From Tetmemena sp. SeJ-2015 (lineage: Eukaryota > Ciliophora > Spirotrichea > Sporadotrichida > Oxytrichidae): a DNA stretch of 64,000 nt. The stretch covers positions 124,001-188,000 of the forward strand of contig JAJKFJ010022509.1 of the NCBI GenBank assembly GCA_027382625.1, given 5' to 3'. Below, one piece after another: positions 41,001 through 50,000 of this stretch (its first letter is position 1; the number at the start of each line of letters is the position of its first letter). Below the pieces are notes generated by a model, which had not been told where the DNA came from, ran no database searches, and saw only the letters and a list, made by a program, of their open reading frames with translations. Made by a program: the position numbers and the translations under genes.

Positions 41001-44000
41001 GTCTGACCAGAGGCTCCTGTGGTCGCCGTCGAAGCGGTGGTGGACGATGCATTGCCCAGCTGGTTTCCATTGGAAATTTTCAGCACGCCCTGCTGAACAA
41101 ACATGACCCCGTTCCAGCCGGTCTGGGGGGATGTCAGCACGAGAGTACCGAGGTCATACTTCCTGAGAGCGTTGTTGGCAGATGCAAAGGTGAAAGCGTT
41201 GTTCAGCGTCAGAGTGTTTCCCTGGGTCACTTCAATTTCACCTGCGGCGGAATTGAGGTTGAAGGTGCGGGAGGTGGCGAAGGTGCCGGTGGCGCGGAAA
41301 CCAAAGGCAAGATTGTTGCCGCTGAGGCGGATGATGTTGCCTGAATTGCCCAATACGGCGTCGGAGGATGCGGCAATCAACCCTGCTGTGATGTCGATGA
41401 TGGACCCGCCACCGCCAAATGTGTTGCCCGTATTGGTCAACGACAGCACACCGCCACCTGATTTGGTGAGAACCACCGCCGACGCACCGGTCGGGCCGCC
41501 CGAAAGCACGCCACTGAGCGTCAATCCATCAAGCTGCAGTGAAGTGCTGCCATTCACCACATTGAAAGTGGGGCCCTGATTGGCGGACACCGTATTGAAA
41601 ACGATATTGTCCGCCAGAAGCAGGCCGTAGTTGTTGTTGTTGGTCACGGTCAGTCCGTTGGCCAGCAAGGATGAGGAAAAGCTGCTCGGAGCGACCACCT
41701 TGTTGACAGCCTGCGGGTAATAATCGCTGGTGCCCGCGCGTCCGATGGTAAGAGACAAGGCCGTGCCTGTTACTGTGGACTCCCAGGTGATAGCACCGAG
41801 ATTAATCGTCTCGAACGAACCGGTTCTGTCCCCATCGACCAGAAGAGAGAAGGAGGTGCTGGTGTTCAATGCACCGATGTCGATCGTAGCGGCGGTGTTG
41901 TAGCCGTTAAGATTAATCCCTGTGATGTTGCCCAGGCCGGTCTTGCTGATGGTGTTGGCACCCGTTCCTCCAAAGGAAGTGATTGAGCCGATGTTGGCAA
42001 TGGGGCCGCCGAGCACCACATTGAGAAACGGCGTGGGAATATTGATCACAACGCCGGTCGTGGCCAGGGTGTCAAATGTCAGAGCGCCGTTCAAGGTGAG
42101 CGTGGGCAAGTTGGTGCCGGTGTTGTTGAAGATCGGATTCCCTGCGAAGGTCATGGCATTGGCCACGGTGCGGCTGTTGTTGTCCACCAGAAGGGTGGTG
42201 CCGTCAGCAAACGACACGGTGCCGACACCCAGCGGTCCGGAGAGAAGTGAATTTGGAACGGTGGAGGTGCTGCTGGCTGAAAGAATGATCCCGCCCTGCT
42301 GCACTTCCATGCCTCCGTCAAAGGTGCTCTGTCCGCTGAGCTGGAGCAGACCGTTGTCGGTTTTAATGATTTTGGACCCTGTGCCAGTGATTGCCGAGGA
42401 TATGCTAAGCGAAGCAGCAAGCTGTGTGTAAACCTGACCATTCAATGTAGGTGCCTGGATGCTGAAGGTGTTGTTTCCGCTGTTGAGAGCCAGGAAGCCG
42501 CCGTTGATCGAAGCAACCGTGGAGGCATTGCTGCTGGTGACAGTGATCGGCGCGGAGGAAGTGAGCGTCAGGATGCTGTTGGCCTGATTCGTGATGGTGG
42601 GGGTGCCGGAACCGCCGTTGTTGTTGAACGTGATGCTCTTGAGCGTGTTGTTCAGCCCCAGGCCACCAGCAAGTGTCAGGGTGGAACTGCCCACCAGGAT
42701 GACATCGTTGGAGGCGTCGATCTGCCCAACGTTGGTGAGCATGGTGACCGCCGCGTTGTTGATGGTCAGACCGCCCGCAGGGAGGACCACCCCGGTGCCG
42801 ATCAAATTCAGCGTGCCCTGATCCACGACGGTGCCGCCCGTGTAGGTGTTGTTGGCAGACAGGTTGACAATACCAGTGCCGGACTTCACGAATGAGACTT
42901 TGTTGCCAAAGCCATTGTCAGCGATGACCGAATTGATGATCATGTTGCTCATGCCGACGGTGAAAGTCAGCGCACTGCCAGCGGCTGTAGCCACCTGACT
43001 GAGTGTGACCTGAGTGGGACTGTCCACCGAGACGACATAAGTGCCGGCAGGAATGCCGGTGCCGGTCAGAGTCATGCCCCGAGCGATGCCTGTGGTAGAG
43101 TTCATCGTGATCTGCGCCGACCCCAATGCGGTGGTGCCACTGACAAATGAACCAGCGGTGAAGGTTTGGTTTTGCGCACTCGCCGTGGCATTGTTGCTCA
43201 GGGTGATCTGCGTCAGGCTGTCCACGGAAACGACGGTGGTGCCGGCGGGGAAACTGGCATTGGCGAGGGTCATGCCTGGCTGGATGCCCACCGTTGAATT
43301 CATGATGACCACCGGAGAACCAGCAACAATGCCACCGGCAGTATTGGGATTGGTAAACGATGGATTGGAGGTGTTGGTATTATAAACAATGAGCTCCCGA
43401 GTCCCGCCCGTTTCCGTGCCACCGGCGGTGATCACCCCCCGGATGGCGGTGGTGCCAAAGCTGGTGTCAAAGGGGTTGTTGGTGCGCAAGATGCCACCGA
43501 GTTCGAGATTCAGAACATCGCTGTTGTTGGTGAAAGCAATGTTGTTGGTGAAATTGCCGCTCAACCGAAGCATGCTGGCGGTGGTGGTGCCAGAGAGGGT
43601 GGTCGTCAGCGGAGTCACTGAGTAAGTTCCAAGGTCCGTGATGTTGCCGCTGCCAAACACGGCCGAATAACCGGCAAAGCCGCCGTTGCCAACCGTGCCC
43701 ACACCATTGGTGGTGTTGTAGGCGGCATAGTCGTTGGAGTTTGAAATGGCCCAGGCTCCCAGAACGCCATCACCATAAGTGGTGGGCGCAGATGTGAACA
43801 CGATGCGGGGGAAGTTGCCGACGCTGCCAAGCGCGGTAGATCCGAGGAAATTTATCGTCGATCCAGCCGAACGCGTCAGGCTGGCAATGGTCAGATCCAT
43901 GGCGGTGAAAGCCCCGGCAGTACCAGTGCCGCCGGTCGCTGCCTGAATGCTGTTCGCACCCTGCGCTAAAATGATGTCACCCAGTCTTTCAGTGGCCATC

Positions 44001-47000
44001 GTGTTGACCCGGCCGTTGATCTGAATGTTGCCCGCCCGCAGTGTGATGGCGATGGCATCGCCGATGCGGTCATTGTTCTGCGTCTGCAGGCTGCTGTTGC
44101 TGGTGGCGATCAAGGTGGCTCCATTGATTTCAATGGCCGAGGTGGTGAGCAGCGAGGCATCATTTTCGAGCGTGGTGGTGCCGCCCAGAAGCGAGGTGGT
44201 ACCGGTGTAGGTCTGCGCCGTTTCGAGCGTGAGGGTGCCACCAGCGACGCGGCCAAGATTGATGACACCTGAAATGATCCCGCCAAAGGTGCCACCGCCG
44301 TTGGTGACAAAGGTGCTGGTGGTCAAAGCGGTGTTGGTCAGTGAGCCCGCCGTGTTTGGCATGTTACCGCCCCCTGTCAGGTTGCCGATATATTGAGAGC
44401 TGCCGTTGAGATCCACGGTGGCACCGATGCCGATGTTAAGACTGTTGGCCGCCGGGAAGATGGCATTGAGCCCGGCATTGAGCTGCAGGGTGCCGCCCAT
44501 GACGTTGGTGGTGCTGTTGTAGTAGCTGGTACTTTCAAGACTCAAAGTACCACCGCCCACCTTGCTGAGCTGGCCGTTGATCAACGTGGAGGTCACATGC
44601 AGTGTGGTGCCGGCCTGCACCTGGAAAAAGCCGCCGCTGCCGCCCAGGTTCACCTGTGAGACAGCCAGCGTGTTGTCACCGCCGGTGCTGATGAGAGAAC
44701 CCGTGGTCAAAGTGAGCACACGGTTGCCGGTGCTGGTGATGGACAGGCCGCCGCCGTTGATCTTCAGAGCATTTAACGTGCGCGACAACGACACATTGGC
44801 CGAGCTGGTCACGTTCATCGTGTCGCCGTTGGCCGCAGCGTTCAGATTGTTGGTGTTGTTGTAAGCGGTGAAAGCCACCACGCCGTTGGTGCTGTCATAG
44901 GCGGCAAAGTCATCCAGGAGAACAATGCGTGGCAGAATGGCGTTGATGAATGTGCTGCCCCCCTGCTGGTAGGTGGTGATCTTCACCTTGTTTGTGGATC
45001 CCAATCCAGTGATTCCAGACAAGTCCCATGACGAGCCGGAGTTGGCGAAATTCGCGGTGGCAAAGGTCAGCGTGTTGCTGCCGGTTCCGGACATGCTGAT
45101 GGTTCCCATGATGTTATTCACGGTGGCAACACCAATCGATTCAGAGGTGTTGTTCCCGATCAGGCTCAAGGTACCGCCATTGAAGGTAAATGCGCGCCCA
45201 GCCACACGGCCGCTGCCGTTGTTTCCACCGCTGTTATCCAGCGCCAGTGTACCGCCCGCATTGAGCGTGATGCCTGAGGAGGCGTTGATACTTCCGCTGG
45301 TGCCACTGATGGTGACGGTGCCGCGATTGATCGTCAGGGCTCCACCAAAGGTGTTGGTGCCGGAGAGATTCAAAGCGTTGCCCTGAAACAGAAGCGCCGA
45401 GGCGGTGGACGTGCTGCCGTTGACAATGGCGCTTGTGATGTTGGTCGTCCCGGAGCCGGCAATGACCAGGGTACGGTTGGTGGCTGATTCCGAAAGATTG
45501 ACACCCCCCGAAAGTGTGAGCACAGCCCCAGACCCGACATCGAGATCATTCTGCAAAACCCGGGTGGAGCCATTGTTGGTCACCGATGCGCCAAACTCGA
45601 TGCTTTGCGTGCCATTGATAACAGCCGGGTCACCGGCAATGGTCACGGCGTTTACCAGCTTGTTCACTCCAGTCAGATCAAACGCTGATGTCAAAACACC
45701 GCCATCAAGAATCAGGGCATTGGCGGCAGTTCCAAGCGCTTTGACATTGCCGATAACAAGCGTTCCCTGGCCAAGCAGAATGCCACCCGTCAAGGTGGTG
45801 GCACTGCCAATGGTGAAGGAGGCTTCGTTGGCAATGCGAATGTCAAGACGTGTGAGAGAGGTCGAAAGCAGGGCGTTGTCCTTGATGTCCCCGTTCCATA
45901 TCGTCGAACCATAGCCGCGGATGTTGAGCTGGCGCGTGGCAGCCGCGTTCTGGAAGTTGAGGAAATTGCCGTTGATGGTAAGAAGCGCGCCACCCTCGAG
46001 ATTGTTGCTCAGGGTATGATCGTTGCCGCCGGAATTTTTAATCATGTCGCCATTGATGGTGATGGCGTTTGAACCGGCGAAAATGGCTGTCGTATTGTTG
46101 TTAAAGATCACCGGCTGTGAGATGGTCAATCCAGCCGGATCGGTGGCAAAAATACCGGCGTTTGACATCAGGAGCCCGCCAAAGACCAACTGAGCATTCA
46201 CGGGAATGGTGCGAGCAGCGGAAATCGTGAACGTCGAGGCACTGGTGATGCCGGTAATGACGTCACCATAAGCGATGCCGGTCCCGTTGATGTTCATGCC
46301 CACGACCAGACCGGCCGTGGTTCCAGTCGCCAGTGTGATCGTGGAGGAGTTGTTCACCGCAGCGGAGGTCAAACCGGTGGGGCCGACTGCACCGAGCGAA
46401 TCAGTGGTGCCGATGCCGAGAAGACCGCCGTCAACCCGGGTGCCACCTGTATAGGTGTTGGCGGCGTTCAAGATCCAGACACCGCCGTCGGTCTTGAGCA
46501 GGCGCAAGGCTCCCACGCCCCCGAAGGCAGGCGTGCCCAGCCCTTGCGCATTGTCAGCAAGCACGGAGGTGATCATGTTGGCGTCCGTGTTGGTGCCGCG
46601 GATTTCCAGTGTTTTGTCACCACCGATGGTGTTTACCGAGGTCGCTGTGCTGTTTCGCACATCGGTGAGAATCAGCGCCCCAGAGCCACTGGAGTCGATA
46701 CGCCGGGTTCCCGTGGTGCCGGTGAGGTCGATTTCGCGCGTGGTGGTTTCTCCAGCACCGACATACATCAGGCTGACGGTGGTGTTTGAACCGGGATTGC
46801 CCAGTTCCAAAATGCCGCCACCGACGTTCGTGCCGAAACTGGAGGAAGTCACTCCGTTGGCGCCAATGGACGTCACATAAACTGCATCCTGACGGATGAC
46901 CGTCCTGCCGCTGTAAGTGTTGGCATCTCCGAGAATAAGACCGGCGCTACCGATTTTCCCAAGGCCGCCCGTCCCGCCGATCACACCTGAGACAGTGGCA

Positions 47001-50000
47001 AAATCAAGATTGGTGCTGCCATTGTCATCCACCTGAATCTGACGCCAGCCTTCTCCCGTCACGGTGGTTGGAACACCGGCGGCGGCGACGACACCCGTCC
47101 CCGAACTCAGGGTGAACTGAGTCGCGCTGTTGATGGCTGTGATATAAAGCCCGGTGGGAATGTTGGAGTTGCCAGTAAATGCCTGGCCAATGGTCAGTCC
47201 GTCCGTGGTTCCGCTGGTCAGATTGACGGTGGCACTTCCAGCAGTCGTCGTCACGTTGATGGATTTGCTGATGCCTGCTGCGAGGTCGAAATTGCCTATG
47301 ATCTCGACGTCCGCAATGGAGGTGGCGTTGTTGAGAATCAACGCACCCGCGCCGATGAAATTGGCAGTAGATCCCCACACAGGCGTGCCCAAGGAGCCGA
47401 AATCCACCGTCAGCTTGGACGTGCCGGATGAGAAACCTCCATTACCATAGGCAGTAAACCGGAACTGCCCGGCACCCGTGCCCAGAGCCCGGTTGAATGT
47501 GCCGGAAGACTGATACACACCGCCATTGAGCAGAAGATTGCTGCCGGCTGAAAGGCCCGCGCCATCAACTGCCTGGAGTGCACCGCCATTGATGGAGGTC
47601 GTACCCATGTAGGTGTTTGCGGTTAATGGATTGAGGATCCACAGACTGGCACCGGTCTTGGTCAGCGAGAGCGCTCCACCATTGGGATTGTCAATGAGGT
47701 GGATTTTGATTTCGTTATCCCCCAGTGAATCACCGTCAAGCGTGAGAGTACGGGTGCCGGTCCCACTGAATGCCAGATCCGCAGTATTGTTGAAAATCAG
47801 CGCCGCATGGTTTGTGATACGTGAAGCTGAAAGATTCCCGTAGCTGCCAAAGGAGGCGATTGTTCCGTTGCCGGCCAGGGTGAACAAGCGATTGATGCTG
47901 ACGGAGGGGGTCTGGGTTGCTGTGACCGCACCGCCGGAGTTGGTACCCACATAGCGCAGGGCGCCTCCATTGAGAATGAGGCTGGCTGCATTGGTCGCGT
48001 CGCTGGTGGCATCACCCATGCCGATGCCACTTGCCACGCCGATATCAGTGATGTTCGGAATGTCCAGATTTCCACCAAGAATGGTCACCGCTCCGGTAAA
48101 GGTGTTTGCACCGGTGAGAGTGACTGTGCCAGTGCCGTTTTTCACCAAGGCCAGAGCCGCTGTGGCTCCATTCTGGATCAGACCCGTAAACAGCCCCGAT
48201 GCATTGTTGCTGCCAAACCGCAGGACGGCCGTTCCGCTGGCGGCGCTGTTGGTGATGAGGCCTGCGCCATTCAGAGCGTTCACTGAATTCGTGCCAGAGG
48301 CAACCGTGCCGACATTCACTCCATTGAGATCAAAGGTGGCTCCCTGTCGGATCGTCAGATTGATATTAGCTCCACCGAGCACCGCGGCGCCTGAGAGCTG
48401 CAAAGTCCCTTCATTGACGGTGACCGTACCCGTCTCAGCATTGGCTCCGCTCAGCACCAGGGTGCCCAGACCGTTCTTGGTAAGGCCTCCGGTAGTCGTT
48501 GCGGTTATGGGTGCCGAAATCAGAAGAGAATCCGCAAGGCCATCAACACGAACGACGAGGTCCTGATTGCCACCCGTAGTCACGCCAGTGCCGCTGATCG
48601 TGCCCGAGCCACCTGTCTGCAAAATGCCGCCGGAAGTGTTGGCCCCCACGTTGATCGTGAGCAGCCCCGTCTGGTCCACGGTCTGGCTGCCTAAAATCTT
48701 CAACGAACTGATGGTGAGCGCACCCGAACTCGTGCTGCTGGACACCAAATTGTGGCTGGCAGCTGTGAGTGCAGCCCCTGCCGTCACGAAGCCTGCATCC
48801 GTATCATAAACGGGTGCCACCAGCACCCCGCCGTTGGAACGGGCGAAGTCAGCGCCGTTAAAATAAATATGACCGTTCCCGGTCAGCGTCGTGGCAGTGC
48901 TCGTGGCAACGCCGGTGAGTGTCACGGTGCCGTCGCCGATGATATTGAGGCCCGTTCCAATGGCAGGGAGGACCAACGAAGAGAAGATCAAGCCCGTGGC
49001 ACCGCCACCTGCGGTGATTTTGATGGTGCCCGCACCTGCAGTCATGGTCAAAGCGCCGAGTGATTCCGTCAGCGCGCCGCCGCTGAAACCCAGATACTCA
49101 AAGGTGCCGCCCGCCACTTGATTGGTATTTAAGGGATCAAGGTTGAAAATGAGCGCCGAACCATTGTCAATGACATTGGAACCATTGCCGCTGCCAGCGG
49201 TTGCCTTGATTTGAAGAGTTCCACCCGCGACCGTCACCGTGCCTGTGAAATTGTTCACCGTGCCAAAGGTCAGCGCCGTGGCATTGGCGACAGCTGTGCC
49301 AATGGTGGTGTTAATCGTAATGGTGTTGCCATTGATCGCCGTGATGATCGAGCCTGCTGGGACGTTGGTTCCCGTGACCGTTTGTCCCACAACGAGGCCA
49401 GCAGCATTGGAAACGGTGAAGCTGTTGGTTTGTACCGCACCACCGCCGGTGGTTGTGACACCGGTCGCACCCGCAGTCACATAGTTGGAGGCCGAAGGAT
49501 CATAGAGCCATGTGCCGGAGCCGATCTTGACCAGAGATGTCTTGTTGGTGGTGGTGTTGTCCTGAATCACACCCTGGATCTCATTTTGCAGAGTGCTTTC
49601 ACCGCCCAGATAGAGATTTTTGCTTCCCGCGCCGGTGGCTGCAATGTTGTTCGCAATAATCAAAGCCGAAGGGCTGCTGCCCGTCTGATTGGCCAGGATG
49701 ATTCCCGATCCCGTCGTGCTGGTCAGGTTGATGGCCTTGGTGACGGTTTCACCTGCACCCGTGCCAGCAGCACCCAGGTAGTTCAAAGCACCGCTGCTGA
49801 GCTGCAAGGCACCGCTTGTGCCGCTGTTGATCGCACCGAAGGAATTGATCGCCAGGGTGCCGGCATTGACGTTGAAGCTGCCGAGGAAAGTACTGGAAGT
49901 ACCCCGGATGGTGAGCGTGCCGGATCCTGCCTTGCTCACCACGTGCGCAGCACCTGCGGCGGTAAGGTTGCCGGTCAGCAAGGTGTCACCATTGCCCTGA

